A stretch of 64,000 nucleotides of DNA from Gluconobacter sp. Gdi (GCF_014132155.1 NZ_BLJQ01000001.1:62001-126000), one strand, 5' to 3'; counted from the stretch's first letter, positions 19,620 through 28,543 are shown. The notes: generated from the sequence alone by a model not told the origin. Program-made: numbers and translations.

Positions 19620-19743
19620 TCTGTTGTTTGAAGTCGTGTATTCTATACGGCCTGTAATGAATTTATATTTATTAAAAGTAAATTTATTATAGAGAAAGTG
19701 GATTTGTATCAGAAGTGGGCTTTCCCGGGACATTGCGTATACG

Positions 19744-19782
19744 AAAAAGCCCGCTCCCCAGTCAGGGGAAGCGGGCTTTTCG
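19744..19782 (-). terminator. Intrinsic terminator after bactofilin gene
   Basis: AAAAGCCCGCTCCCC, a short GTCA-type loop, and GGGGAAGCGGGCTTTT form a long GC hairpin with one bulged base, followed on the minus strand by a T-run. It lies 29 bases past the stop of the bactofilin gene. Confidence 0.88.
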
Positions 19783-19810
19783 ATACCTTCAGAGAAAGAT
19801 GGAGGCTGGA

Positions 19811-20494
19811 TCAGCCTTCAGCTTTTTCCTCAGCGGCTTCCGGAGCAGCCTTCGCAGGTTCCACGATCGGGGAGCGTGGGGCGACGCCATCCGTGATCAT
19901 TTCGAGCTGACCGGTGATCTGGCCACCATCTTCAACCTGCAGACGACGGCACTTTGCCTTGCCGATCAGACGACCGCTGCCGCGGATTGTAAGGCTGCCG
20001 TTGACAGTCAGTGTGCCGTCAATCGTGCCGGCAACTTCTGCATCTTCAACTTCGATCGCACCGCGGAAGACACCGCCCTGTGCAACAACGACTTCCGCCG
20101 CCTGAATCATGCTGGACTCGACAGTCCCTTCAACGACCAGACGCTCGGCATCCTGAACCGAACCCTGAACGCTGATACCACGGCCGACGACCAGCGTGCG
20201 ACGCTCCGGACCCGTCTGGCGCGGTGCTCCCGGTACGCCTGCTGCACCCGGACGGGGCGCAGTTGCCGGCGTTGCGCCCGGCAGGTTGTTCGGGGATGGC
20301 GGCGCCGGGAAAGGGGTACGACCCATAGATGCGGGGTCCTTCTGCTGGTTGGGCTGCGGGCTGGCTGTTCCGGATCCGGACGCAGGAGTGGTCTGGCTGG
20401 AAGCATCCGGCCGGTTGGGAAAGATGGGCTGCCCGGCGAGCTTGCTTGTCTCGGCAGGCTTTGCGTCTTCTTCCGGTTTGCGTCTTCTGAACAA
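19811..20494 (-). CDS. Bactofilin (polymer-forming cytoskeletal protein)
   Basis: Bactofilins form nucleotide-free filaments that scaffold cell-shape or envelope enzymes. The DUF583 beta-helix core runs from about ERRTLVVGRGISVQGSVQDAE to ITGQLEMITDG, with the repeated turns VVEGTVESSMI, VVAQGGVFRGAIEV and VAGTIDGTLTVNG. It is flanked by a Pro/Ala/Gln-rich N-terminus and an Ala/Glu-rich C-tail, as usual. Start is uncertain: TTG 20494 gives 227 residues beginning (M)FRRRKPEED, the basic start common in bactofilins, with a GGGG stretch 5-6 bases upstream. The frame stays open to a TTG-type start at 20593, which would add 33 non-typical residues. It is monocistronic with its own terminator. Confidence 0.85.
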   Translation of the reverse strand: MFRRRKPEEDAKPAETSKLAGQPIFPNRPDASSQTTPASGSGTASPQPNQQKDPASMGRTPFPAPPSPNNLPGATPATAPRPGAAGVPGAPRQTGPERRTLVVGRGISVQGSVQDAERLVVEGTVESSMIQAAEVVVAQGGVFRGAIEVEDAEVAGTIDGTLTVNGSLTIRGSGRLIGKAKCRRLQVEDGGQITGQLEMITDGVAPRSPIVEPAKAAPEAAEEKAEG

Positions 20495-20788
20495 GGAAAC
20501 CCCGCTACGGATCTGGAAAGAACAAGGACTATGTCTCGGCCGCTCGACACCGGACCTGCTGGTGCAGGGTTTGTCAGGAACGGCCTCTGACAAGGCTTAC
20601 ACGGTCACGCCCCGAACGGACAACCCGCGCTTGCGTGCAAATGTCATAATCTGACATGCGCAGAACAGGAGAGTGCATTCGTCCCGGGTGTTGGCGTGTT
20701 CCCAGAGGGCACCTATGATCGTGTTGATTTAATGGCGCAGATGGCGTCTTGAACGATTTTTTGCCTTTTTGTGAACTCTGGAGCCTTA

Positions 20789-21769
20789 ATGTCAGCCCCC
20801 AAGCATGATCTCCTCTGCATCGGCAACGCGATTGTCGATGTTCTTGCCTCTGTTGACCCGGCTGTTATTGCCGATCTTGGTGCAACTCCAGGCAGCATGA
20901 CACTGATTGATGCCGCAACCGCGCAGGACATTGAAAACCGTATAGCTGTAGAGCGTGTGGCCGGTGGCGGCTCCGGTGCCAACACAGCCGTGGTTGCGGC
21001 CCGTATGGGCGCAAAAGTCTCTTATCTTGGCAAGGTCGCTGAAGATCAGGCCGGGACGCATTTTGCGCAGGACATCCGCGATCAGGGCCTGACTTTTCCG
21101 TCCCAGCCGCTGGCTGCGTCTGAAGAAATCCCGACCGCGCGCTGCATCGTGCTCGTGACGCCCGATGGGCAGCGTACCATGTTCACTTATCTCGGGGCTT
21201 GCACGGAATTCACACCGGCAGACGTTCACGAAGAGACAGTCACGGATGCTGCCATCACGTACATGGAAGGCTATCTGTACGATAAGCCCCATGCTCAGGC
21301 GGCTTTCGAACATGCCGCCACGCTGGCCCGCAAGGCTGGCCGTCGGGTTGCTCTGACACTGTCAGATACGTTCTGCGTGGGCCGTCATCACGCGGCATTC
21401 CGTGGGCTCGTTGCCGGTCACGTCGATATTCTCTTTGCCAACGAAGCCGAGCTTCTGGCGCTGTACGAAACGACTGATTTCGAAGAAGCCCTGCGTCAGG
21501 TCGCTGCAGAAACCCAGCTGGCTATCATCACGCGGAGCGAAAAGGGCGCTGTCGTTATCAGCAAGGGCGAGCGTCACGATGTTCCAACTACGCCGGTCAA
21601 GGTTGTGGATACGACCGGCGCTGGTGATGCATTTGCGGCCGGATTCCTTGCTGGCCTGAGCAAGCAGCATGATCTTGTGACTTGCGCGAAGCTCGGCAAT
21701 CAGGCTGCTGGTGCCATCATCACGCGCTTTGGTGCGCGGCCGCAGGAAGATTTTACTCTGCGCGCCTGA
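20789..21769 (+). CDS. PfkB-family kinase, adenosine kinase-like
   Basis: This 326-residue ribokinase/PfkB-fold kinase phosphorylates a sugar or nucleoside with ATP. VAGGGSGANTAVVAARMGAK is the family N-terminal signature, and VVDTTGAGDAFAAGFLAG (catalytic Asp in GAGD, anion hole) is the C-terminal one. It starts LCIGNAIVDVLASVD, as do alphaproteobacterial proteins annotated adenosine kinase. Start ATG 20789 has GGAG 8 bases upstream; an in-frame GTG at 20771 is less likely. Substrate (adenosine versus another ribose compound) is inferred from family only. It is convergent with the cytochrome gene. Confidence 0.9.
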   Translation: MSAPKHDLLCIGNAIVDVLASVDPAVIADLGATPGSMTLIDAATAQDIENRIAVERVAGGGSGANTAVVAARMGAKVSYLGKVAEDQAGTHFAQDIRDQGLTFPSQPLAASEEIPTARCIVLVTPDGQRTMFTYLGACTEFTPADVHEETVTDAAITYMEGYLYDKPHAQAAFEHAATLARKAGRRVALTLSDTFCVGRHHAAFRGLVAGHVDILFANEAELLALYETTDFEEALRQVAAETQLAIITRSEKGAVVISKGERHDVPTTPVKVVDTTGAGDAFAAGFLAGLSKQHDLVTCAKLGNQAAGAIITRFGARPQEDFTLRA

Positions 21770-21779
21770 GGGCAATACG

Positions 21780-21807
21780 TGATCCGGGGAAGTTATTTCC
21801 CGGATCA
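21780..21807. terminator. Hairpin between convergent kinase and cytochrome genes
   Basis: TGATCCGGG, a ten-base loop, and CCCGGATCA form a perfect nine-base-pair stem ten bases past the kinase stop. No long T-run follows, so it is a weak or factor-assisted terminator. Confidence 0.55.
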
Positions 21808-21824
21808 TCCCATAGTCCTACGCT

Positions 21825-22625
21825 TCAAAGATGTTTCTGGGCCAATCCTGACTGGCCGACTTCCTGAAGATAGGTCCAGAGTGCATCCAGATCGCTTTCC
21901 GAGATGGCGCTTTCCGGAAAAGACTCCATGTGTTCGCTTGGCCACTTCCTGACCTGCTTCGGGTTGCGGATGATGGCCCGGAATCCCTTGGGCGTTATGT
22001 ACTCTGTTACCGGGATGGGGCGCCCGAGATCCGGTCCCATGCTTCCCTCGCCAACGCCCATGAGCTGATGGCAGGGCAGGCAGTTTTCTGCAAAAATGAC
22101 CTGGCCTTTTGCGGCGGGTTCGCTCGTGCCAGACGGCAGCTCATTACTTGAGGATGGGGTAATGGCAGCGAGCTGGTCGACCCATTGTTCCTGCTTGATG
22201 ATGCCAACTTCCTCGCCGGTCCACACAAGGGCAAATGGTCCCAGGTCATGGCCGTGAGGACGGCGTTTAGGCCATTCCTTGTCTTCAATGGCGATCCACG
22301 CAGTGACGTGATGTTTGCGTGCCTGTTCAAAGACACTCCTGGGAATTTCCGCCGTAAAAAGATCTGTGGCCTGAAAAGCCAGCGCATCATCCTGATGGAT
22401 CAGCGCTGAAAGTGGGATCGCGGGAACGTCTGGTCCTAGAGGCTGCTTGATATGGGACAGATCGAGCCTCTGGGTTTCCGGGCGATGCAGAAGCTCTTCA
22501 ACGCTGAATTTATGAACGGTATCGCCGTCTTTGACGCTCAGAACTGTGGATGGATTAGCCCAGGCTGGTGAGGCTACAAGCCCGACGAGAAAAAACAGTC
22601 GTTTGAAAACATGCCGTCCGTTCAT
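21825..22625 (-). CDS. Monohaem cytochrome c with N-terminal molybdopterin-oxidoreductase-like domain
   Basis: This 266-residue exported protein has a signal peptide (RLFFLVGLVASPAWA). The first part, about 25-150 (VLSVKDGDTVHKFSVEELL...DLGPFALVWTGEE), resembles the periplasmic oxidoreductase molybdopterin-binding-like fold without an evident cofactor cysteine. The C-terminal domain has one haem c site, CLPCH at about 182-186, with GPDLGRP and a likely Met ligand in SEHMESFP. It is probably a periplasmic electron carrier. The start chosen is ATG 22625 with AAGG five bases upstream; GTG 22637 would add four residues. The redox partner is unknown; no dehydrogenase gene is adjacent. Confidence 0.85.
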   Translation of the reverse strand: MNGRHVFKRLFFLVGLVASPAWANPSTVLSVKDGDTVHKFSVEELLHRPETQRLDLSHIKQPLGPDVPAIPLSALIHQDDALAFQATDLFTAEIPRSVFEQARKHHVTAWIAIEDKEWPKRRPHGHDLGPFALVWTGEEVGIIKQEQWVDQLAAITPSSSNELPSGTSEPAAKGQVIFAENCLPCHQLMGVGEGSMGPDLGRPIPVTEYITPKGFRAIIRNPKQVRKWPSEHMESFPESAISESDLDALWTYLQEVGQSGLAQKHL

Positions 22626-22738
22626 TCTTGCCTTCACCCCTCTAAATCCTTGTTAATTCAAAAGTCTACAGTTCCCTGATATCATAATGATCTCGGAACG
22701 GAGTGAGTAAACAGCAAAAAAACGAGCGGTCCGACGCC

Positions 22739-23563
22739 TTAAAGATCCGACCAGCCAATCCGATCTATCTTTTCCTGTGTGAAAGCGTCGCGAACACCGG
22801 AATCGAGAAGAGCGGCCAGTTCTCCCTCCTGATCATAGGTCGGCATAAAGCGGTGCATCATGGCATTTTGGGCTGTGGCGGGATGGAAATAGATCTCGCT
22901 AACCCCATCCGGCAGTTTGGGGATCAGGGAACGGATACGATCAGGCGTCATATGGCCAGACCAGCGCAGCCCGAAACACCAGTCGTTCGTCTTGAGGCCC
23001 GCTTTGTGGATCTGATGGCGAAGGACTCCAATCCAGCGACGCAAGGCGCGATCACCGATGCTATCTTTTGCGTCCACAGGCTCAGGTGGCTCAAACGGAG
23101 AGCGCACAGCTTTCAGGCCATGCTCCAGCCCCGATTCAATCAGGAAGCGCCCTACAGTGGGGTGGAGATGCATATGCTTGTGGGCATTTGCGTGATCCAG
23201 CGGAAGGCCTGTACGGGCAAAGACGCGGTACTGCGCTTCAATTTCACGACGGATAGCGCTTCGGGCATGAGGGCTGAAGAAATATTCGACGCCTAGCCGA
23301 AGCTGGTTGCGACCAAACCAACCCTGTTCATCCGTGATGGCGGGAAGATCCAGGACGGATTTCCCTTCGATGGCGACAATATGTAGCCCCACCCGCAGAT
23401 TGGGCATGGACTTGGCCCGACGGATTGCGTCCGCTGCGGCATCTCCGGCGACCATCAGGCTTGCCGTTGAAAGGACGCCCTTGCGATGGGCTGCCTCGAT
23501 GGCTTCGTTGACTTCCAGGCTCATGCCGAAATCATCGGCGGAAACAATGGCGCGACGGGTCAC
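22739..23563 (-). CDS. hpnK: Hopanoid biosynthesis deacetylase HpnK
   Basis: This 274-residue ChbG/YdjC-family deacetylase removes the acetyl group from N-acetylglucosaminyl-bacteriohopanetetrol to give the glucosamine form, on the way to composite hopanoids. VSADDFGMS carries the metal-binding Asp, and LPLDHANAHKHMHLHP the conserved histidines. GTG 23563 has GGAG upstream. It follows hpnJ on the same strand, but a strong hairpin terminator lies between them, so its expression depends on read-through or a promoter in the 97-base gap. Confidence 0.93.
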   Translation of the reverse strand: MTRRAIVSADDFGMSLEVNEAIEAAHRKGVLSTASLMVAGDAAADAIRRAKSMPNLRVGLHIVAIEGKSVLDLPAITDEQGWFGRNQLRLGVEYFFSPHARSAIRREIEAQYRVFARTGLPLDHANAHKHMHLHPTVGRFLIESGLEHGLKAVRSPFEPPEPVDAKDSIGDRALRRWIGVLRHQIHKAGLKTNDWCFGLRWSGHMTPDRIRSLIPKLPDGVSEIYFHPATAQNAMMHRFMPTYDQEGELAALLDSGVRDAFTQEKIDRIGWSDL

Positions 23564-23596
23564 GATGAAGCTCCGGAATAGGGGAAGAAGGTCATG

Positions 23597-23633
23597 AAAA
23601 AAGGGGCATGGCCGTCAAGCCATGCCCCTTTTT
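23597..23633 (-). terminator. Hairpin terminator between hpnJ and hpnK
   Basis: AAGGGGCATGGC, a six-base loop, and GCCATGCCCCTT form a 12-bp GC-rich stem flanked by A/T-runs, giving a T-run after the stem on the minus strand. It lies 28 bases past the hpnJ stop and 34 bases before the hpnK start, and would end or attenuate the hpnM-I-J transcript. Confidence 0.85.
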
Positions 23634-23660
23634 GAGAAAACGAGGCCGTCAGGGACGGTC

Positions 23661-25085
23661 TCAGGCCGCGTGACGGTCCTTGAGGAACTGGAAGAATTCC
23701 ACACCTTCGCGCAGACGACGCTTCATCATCTGCGGGCTGCGGATCATCTCGTTCAGGATGGAAGCGATCTTGGAGCCGCGGAAATAGAACTTCCGATAGA
23801 ATTCTTCGACGCTCTCGAAGATTTCCGTGTGCGACAGGTGTGGATAATGCAGGGGAGCAATCTGCACACCGTTCTCGTCAATCAGCTCGGCCGCATCCAC
23901 GTTCAGCCAGCCATTCTCGGTTGCCTGCTTGTGGAGTGCCGTGCCCGGATAAGGAGCGGCCAGAGAAACCTGCAGCGTGTGCGGGTTGATTTCCTTGGCG
24001 AAAGCGATGGTCTCCTGAATGGTTTCCTTCGTTTCGCCCGGCAGGCCGACAATGAACGTGCCATGGATCTTGATGCCCAGCTTGTGGCAGTTCTTCGTGA
24101 ATTCCTTGGCGACTTCGACGCGCATGCCCTTCTTGATGTTGTGAAGGATCTGCTGGTTGCCGCTCTCATAACCCACGAGGAGAAGACGCAGGCCGTTCTC
24201 CTTCATGATCTTCAGCGTGTCGTAAGGAACGTTCGCCTTGGCATTGCAGGACCACGTAACGCCCAGCTTGCCCATTTCACGGGCAATCGCTTCGGCGCGC
24301 GGCAGATCGTCCGTGAAGGTGTCATCATCGAACATGAATTCCTGTACTTCCGGGAAGTACTGCTTGGCGAGACGGATCTCGGCAGCAACATGCTCCGGGC
24401 TACGCGTGCGGTAGCGATGGCCGCCAACCGTCTGCGGCCACAGGCAGAACGTGCAGCGGGATTTGCAGCCACGACCCGTGTAGATGGAAATGTAAGGGTG
24501 CTTCAGGTAGCCGATGAAGTAGTCGTTGATGTTGAGATCACGCTTGTAGACTTCCGTTACGAACGGAAGGCTGTCCATGTCCTCAATCATCGCGCGTTCT
24601 TTGTTCGCGATGATCTCGCCGTCAGCATTACGCCAGGTGATGCCGTCCACTTCCGCCAGCGGCTTGCCCTCGGCGATTTCCTTGATTGTGAAATCGAACT
24701 CGTTGCGCGCCACGAAGTCGATCGGGCTACCCTGTCTCATGCTCTCGTCAGGCTGCACGGCAACCTTGGCGCCGACCATGCCGATCATGATCTTCGGGTT
24801 GGCGTCTTTGATCATCTGCGCCACGCGGACGTCTGATGCGAAGGACGGCGTGGAGGTGTGCATGACGACGAGGTCGCGATTCTTCACGTCCTCAAGGATC
24901 GGATCCATGCCCATCTTCGCCGGTGGGGCATCGATCAAGCGGGAGCCGGGCACCAGAGCTGCCGGCTGAGCCAGCCATGTTGGAAACCAGAAAGACTTGA
25001 TTTCACGCTTGGCCTGATAACGGGAACCAGCACCACCATCGAAGCCGTCGAAGGAAGGAGGCTGGAGAAAAAGGGTTCTCATCAT
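23661..25085 (-). CDS. hpnJ: Hopanoid radical SAM protein HpnJ
   Basis: This 474-residue B12-binding-domain radical SAM enzyme is implicated in ring contraction of the glucosamine head group to the cyclitol ether of bacteriohopanetetrol. The N-terminal cobalamin-binding-like domain is at about 60-170 (VVMHTSTPSFASDV...IMIGMVGAK). The radical SAM core carries CKSRCTFC (CxxxCxxC) at about residue 202-209, followed by FDDDTFTDD and FIVGLPGETKET. Its start overlaps the hpnI stop by four bases (coupled translation). Length and motifs match HpnJ well. Confidence 0.94.
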   Translation of the reverse strand: MMRTLFLQPPSFDGFDGGAGSRYQAKREIKSFWFPTWLAQPAALVPGSRLIDAPPAKMGMDPILEDVKNRDLVVMHTSTPSFASDVRVAQMIKDANPKIMIGMVGAKVAVQPDESMRQGSPIDFVARNEFDFTIKEIAEGKPLAEVDGITWRNADGEIIANKERAMIEDMDSLPFVTEVYKRDLNINDYFIGYLKHPYISIYTGRGCKSRCTFCLWPQTVGGHRYRTRSPEHVAAEIRLAKQYFPEVQEFMFDDDTFTDDLPRAEAIAREMGKLGVTWSCNAKANVPYDTLKIMKENGLRLLLVGYESGNQQILHNIKKGMRVEVAKEFTKNCHKLGIKIHGTFIVGLPGETKETIQETIAFAKEINPHTLQVSLAAPYPGTALHKQATENGWLNVDAAELIDENGVQIAPLHYPHLSHTEIFESVEEFYRKFYFRGSKIASILNEMIRSPQMMKRRLREGVEFFQFLKDRHAA

Positions 25086-26296
25086 GATCGGACACTCCTG
25101 TGGGTGGTGGCGCCAGACTGGAACGCTGTGGCGCGCGCCGAAGATTTACGTTTTCTTCGGGCGATATGGACCGTTCTGCCGCGCCATGCAACGCGTGACC
25201 CTCTTGCACTGCCCACCATGATGGCTGCGGAGAGCCAGTCACGGATGACCAGAAGAGGGATTGCAGCGGGCAAAGGACACTCCGTTGCACGGTCTATAAT
25301 GCGGCTTCCAAGGCCACGAATGGCCCATGTCAGCCCAAGCAGCAGCCAGGTCCACCATGTGTTGGGACGAAAAAGAACGGCTGTGACGGCCCAGAACAGC
25401 GGGAGCTGAATGGAAGACAGGCCATAGCCGACGGGTTCAACATTCTTGACGGTTCTGCCCCAGCGTAACTCGTGAGAGAGCAACTCGCTGAGGGTATGTT
25501 CGCCAACGGTGGTATGGGTGAGGGACGGCGCAATGGCGATGCCCTGACCACGCTGACGGACAAGCTGACCAAGTTCAGCATCGTCGGCCACGTGATCGAC
25601 CAGAGCTTCCAGTCCGCCAATTTCAGTCAATGTCTGTCGAGTGAGAGCCATGGTGGCGCCCAGACAGTCCTGACGACCCAGCAGGCGTGACATCATCACG
25701 CCTGGCAGAAAATTGTGGTTGATCTGACAGGCGCCAAGTTGCTGGACCAGCGTTCCACCAGCTGTGCGCCCGGCATAAAGAGTCGTCACAAGTCCGACAC
25801 CTGGAGTTTCGAGGCTGGAAACGACGTGCTTCAGGTAAGTCGGAGCGCAGTGAATGTCAGAGTCTGAAATGACCAGAACATCGTGCTGCCCCTCATCAAA
25901 CATGTTGATGAGGTTGCTGACTTTCCGGTTCGGACCATGTTCCGCAGCATTGATGACAATGCTGACAGGGACATGCGGATGTTTCTGCCGAAGATCCTGA
26001 ACGACGAACAGAGCCGTATCGGCTTCGTCGTGAACGCCAAAGACAATCTGGAAGTCCGGATAGTCCTGCGCGAAGACACTCTCAAGCGCTTCCCGGAGCA
26101 GAGGCTCATTGCCGTGAAGAGGCTTGAGTACTGTAACAGCTGGCCAACGCCTGCCCGACATGCGGACGGCCTCGTCCTCTCGACGTTCCCGCGTGCGGAA
26201 ACGTGCAAGAAGGGTAGCCCCCGTAAGGGCCTGAATATTTCCAGCTACAGATACGAGTGTACAGAAGCCAGCTGCAATGGAGAGAGGTGAAGGCAC
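25082..26296 (-). CDS. hpnI: Hopanoid glycosyltransferase HpnI
   Basis: This 404-residue membrane-bound GT2 glycosyltransferase is the HpnI type, which adds N-acetylglucosamine to bacteriohopanetetrol. It has an N-terminal membrane segment (LSIAAGFCTLVSVAGNI), a GT2 domain with VTVLKPLHGNEPLLREAL and VISDSDIHCAPTYLK (DxD-like), LGATMALTRQTL, HVADDAELGQLVRQ (general base region) and HELRWGRTVK, then C-terminal membrane helices (PLFWAVTAVLF, WWTWLLLGLTWAI). The start appears to be GTG 26296 with a purine stretch 13 bases upstream, weaker than its neighbours. The stop overlaps hpnJ. Confidence 0.93.
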   Translation of the reverse strand: MPSPLSIAAGFCTLVSVAGNIQALTGATLLARFRTRERREDEAVRMSGRRWPAVTVLKPLHGNEPLLREALESVFAQDYPDFQIVFGVHDEADTALFVVQDLRQKHPHVPVSIVINAAEHGPNRKVSNLINMFDEGQHDVLVISDSDIHCAPTYLKHVVSSLETPGVGLVTTLYAGRTAGGTLVQQLGACQINHNFLPGVMMSRLLGRQDCLGATMALTRQTLTEIGGLEALVDHVADDAELGQLVRQRGQGIAIAPSLTHTTVGEHTLSELLSHELRWGRTVKNVEPVGYGLSSIQLPLFWAVTAVLFRPNTWWTWLLLGLTWAIRGLGSRIIDRATECPLPAAIPLLVIRDWLSAAIMVGSARGSRVAWRGRTVHIARRKRKSSARATAFQSGATTHRSVRS

Positions 26297-26354
26297 GGCG
26301 GTCTTTTATCTCCCCTTCACATCAGGAAGGAAGAGCTTCGTAGCCGCGCGGGAC

Positions 26355-27011
26355 TCAATCATGCAGGAATTTGGTCGTTTTCCGGTCCAGCAGATCTGCA
26401 AGACCGCTTGCACCGCCCTGAGACAGAGCGCCGCCGAAATCGGCACGTTGTGCGGCAACCTGGCTGATATGGGCATCCAGAAGAATGTCTGTGATGCGCC
26501 AGCCTGATGGGCCATTCGTCATGATGTAATCGATTGGCGTGCCACCATCAGAACCGCCGCCAATGGTCGTATCCACAATCTGTCCACCCGTTGGGTTAGG
26601 GCGGGTCTGTGGCAGGATCGTGAAGACAGCGTTGCTTCCCGGTTTGAAAGAAGATGCATATCGCGCGATTGTGAACTGACGGAACGATCCAAGCAGACGG
26701 GTGCGATCAGCTGCGCTCAGATTATTATAGCGCACCCCCACAGAGCGACGCAGAATGGCCTCAAGATCAAACGCATGGTCAACGGCCGGCGCAATCATCG
26801 CGGCGCGTTGCTGTGCAGTCTTGCCCGTCGTCTGCGCAGTTTTCAGAGCATCATACAAACCCTGAATTGGCGCGGCTGGCGCGGATGCAGAGCTTTCGCT
26901 GGCTGCTGGGGCGGTCTGGGCTTGCGCTGCTGCCACCGGGACGCCTGCGAAGAGGCTGGTCACAAGAAGGGACAGAGTCGCGTTCTGGGCAAATCGGGAA
27001 TTCATGGTCAT
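26355..27011 (-). CDS. hpnM: Hopanoid-associated MlaC-like periplasmic protein HpnM
   Basis: This 218-residue exported protein of the toluene-tolerance Ttg2D/MlaC family is the HpnM type, thought to help move hopanoids across the periplasm. The signal peptide is LSLLVTSLFAGVPVAAAQAQ (cleavage near 32), followed by an Ala/Ser/Pro linker. The MlaC fold begins at about 50 (GLYDALKTAQTTGKTAQQ) and includes RRSVGVRYNNLSAADRTRLL, FTIARYASSF and PIDYIMTNGPSGWRITDIL. GAGGA precedes ATG 27011. It is the first gene of hpnM-I-J(-K), divergent from hpnH across 302 bases. Confidence 0.92.
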   Translation of the reverse strand: MTMNSRFAQNATLSLLVTSLFAGVPVAAAQAQTAPAASESSASAPAAPIQGLYDALKTAQTTGKTAQQRAAMIAPAVDHAFDLEAILRRSVGVRYNNLSAADRTRLLGSFRQFTIARYASSFKPGSNAVFTILPQTRPNPTGGQIVDTTIGGGSDGGTPIDYIMTNGPSGWRITDILLDAHISQVAAQRADFGGALSQGGASGLADLLDRKTTKFLHD

Positions 27012-27313
27012 GCTTTCGTCCTCTGAGACGTTTTATGCAAGAGGTCATGCTCTTGCTGCACGGTATCAACCGCCGGATGCGGAAATCGTTCTGTGGTCGA
27101 ATGGCCACATCACTACATAGAATTGCAACCAACGACATTGAGGCCCACATGGCAATGAGGCTATAGCCAGTCAATCAAGAGTCCGATGCGCCTTCTCGGT
27201 GCCGGTTAACACAAACCGACATTGCCTAGGCCATACGGGCCTCATTCAGATGTTTAGGGCCCCGGCGCGCTGTCACGGCGCACACTGTCGGTGGCTAGAA
27301 CCAGAGGATTATA

Positions 27314-28510
27314 ATGGCCGTTCCTTTGATGCAGGCTGTCCGAGTCGGACGGTACGTTGTCAAGCAGCACCTCACGGGCCGCAAGCGATATCCGCTGGTC
27401 CTGATGCTCGAACCGCTGTTCCGCTGCAATCTGGCGTGTGCCGGTTGTGGTAAAATCGACTACCCGGCACAGATCCTGAACCAGCGCATGAGCTTGCAGG
27501 AATGTCTGGATGCCGACACGGAAGCAGACGCCCCCGTCATTGCCGTTGCAGGTGGTGAACCCCTTCTGCACAAGGAAATGCCTCAGATCATCAAGGGTCT
27601 GATTGCGCGCAAGAAGTACGTTTACCTTTGCACAAACGGTCTTCTCCTTGAGAAGAAGCTCGACGATTACGAGCCATCCCACTTCTTCTCCTGGGACGTG
27701 CATCTGGACGGCGACAAGCTGATGCATGACTCGTCGGTCTGTCAGGACGGCGTGTTCGAGAAGGCGACAGCAGCAATTCGGGCCGCCAAGGCACGTGGCT
27801 TCCGCGTTTCCATCAACTGCACGGTCTTTGATGGTGCGGTTCCCGAGCGTCTGGCTGCGTTCTTCGATGAAGTCATGGCTCTGGGCGTTGATGGCATCAT
27901 GACGGCTCCGGGCTATGCTTACGAGCGCGCTCCGGACCAGGCTCACTTCCTGAACCGCCAGAAGACCAAGCAGCTTTTCCGCGATGTCTTCCGTCTGGGT
28001 AAGGGCAAGAAGTGGCGCTTCACACAGTCGCCGCTGTTCCTGAACTTCCTTGCTGGTAACGAGAACTACCACTGCACACCTTGGGGCAAGCCCCTTCGTA
28101 CGGTGTTTGGCTGGCAGCGTCCCTGCTATCTGCTGGGTGAAGGCTATGCCAAAACCTTCAAGGAGTTGATGGACGACACCGAGTGGGAGAAGTATGGCAC
28201 AGGCGCATATGAGAAATGCGCTGACTGCATGGTTCACTCAGGCTACGAATCCACAGCTGTGATGGATGCCGTTCGTCGTCCCTGGCACATCGCCAAGGTC
28301 GCACTGTTCGGGCCGGAAACTGAAAAGCCGATGGTTCCGGAAATCTCGCTCGCCAACCAGCGTCCTGCCGAATACGGCTATGAAGCGCAGGTTGAGCAGC
28401 AGATGGAAAAGATCACGACAGGTGGCAAACCGGCTCGTGGTCCGCGTGTCCGTGTAAATGGCCGGCCGGCAGCCAATACTGTGACTGCGGCAGCTGACGC
28501 CGCTGACTGA
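27314..28510 (+). CDS. hpnH: Adenosyl-hopene transferase HpnH
   Basis: This 398-residue radical SAM enzyme joins 5'-deoxyadenosine to diploptene, the first step of C35 hopanoid side-chain synthesis. The cluster motif CNLACAGCGK is at about residue 37-45. AVAGGEPLLHKEMP and YVYLCTNGLLLEKKL are radical SAM core signatures, and the C-terminal region has GWQRPCYLL and EKCADCMVHSGYESTAV. AGAGGA precedes ATG 27314. It is divergent from hpnM, so all downstream hopanoid modification genes share this intergenic region. A clear terminator follows. Confidence 0.95.
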   Translation: MAVPLMQAVRVGRYVVKQHLTGRKRYPLVLMLEPLFRCNLACAGCGKIDYPAQILNQRMSLQECLDADTEADAPVIAVAGGEPLLHKEMPQIIKGLIARKKYVYLCTNGLLLEKKLDDYEPSHFFSWDVHLDGDKLMHDSSVCQDGVFEKATAAIRAAKARGFRVSINCTVFDGAVPERLAAFFDEVMALGVDGIMTAPGYAYERAPDQAHFLNRQKTKQLFRDVFRLGKGKKWRFTQSPLFLNFLAGNENYHCTPWGKPLRTVFGWQRPCYLLGEGYAKTFKELMDDTEWEKYGTGAYEKCADCMVHSGYESTAVMDAVRRPWHIAKVALFGPETEKPMVPEISLANQRPAEYGYEAQVEQQMEKITTGGKPARGPRVRVNGRPAANTVTAAADAAD

Positions 28511-28543
28511 CACAGTCTTTTTTGGACTGGGTTATGCAGAAAG

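Larger units (their letters stand above)
19508..19810. other. AT-rich intergenic region between efflux operon and bactofilin
   Basis: No convincing gene. The left part (19550-19690) is strongly AT-rich compared with its surroundings, carries four ATTTAA boxes and is the only place for the efflux operon promoter (minus strand). The right part holds the bactofilin terminator. Confidence 0.6.

Noticed and set aside
23622-24836. 404-codon plus-strand frame opposite hpnJ
   Set aside because: Shadow of the well-recognised hpnJ coding strand; repetitive Arg/Leu/Asp composition, no family motif.
27254-28237. 327-codon minus-strand frame opposite hpnH
   Set aside because: hpnH has intact radical SAM motifs on the other strand; the antisense frame has none.
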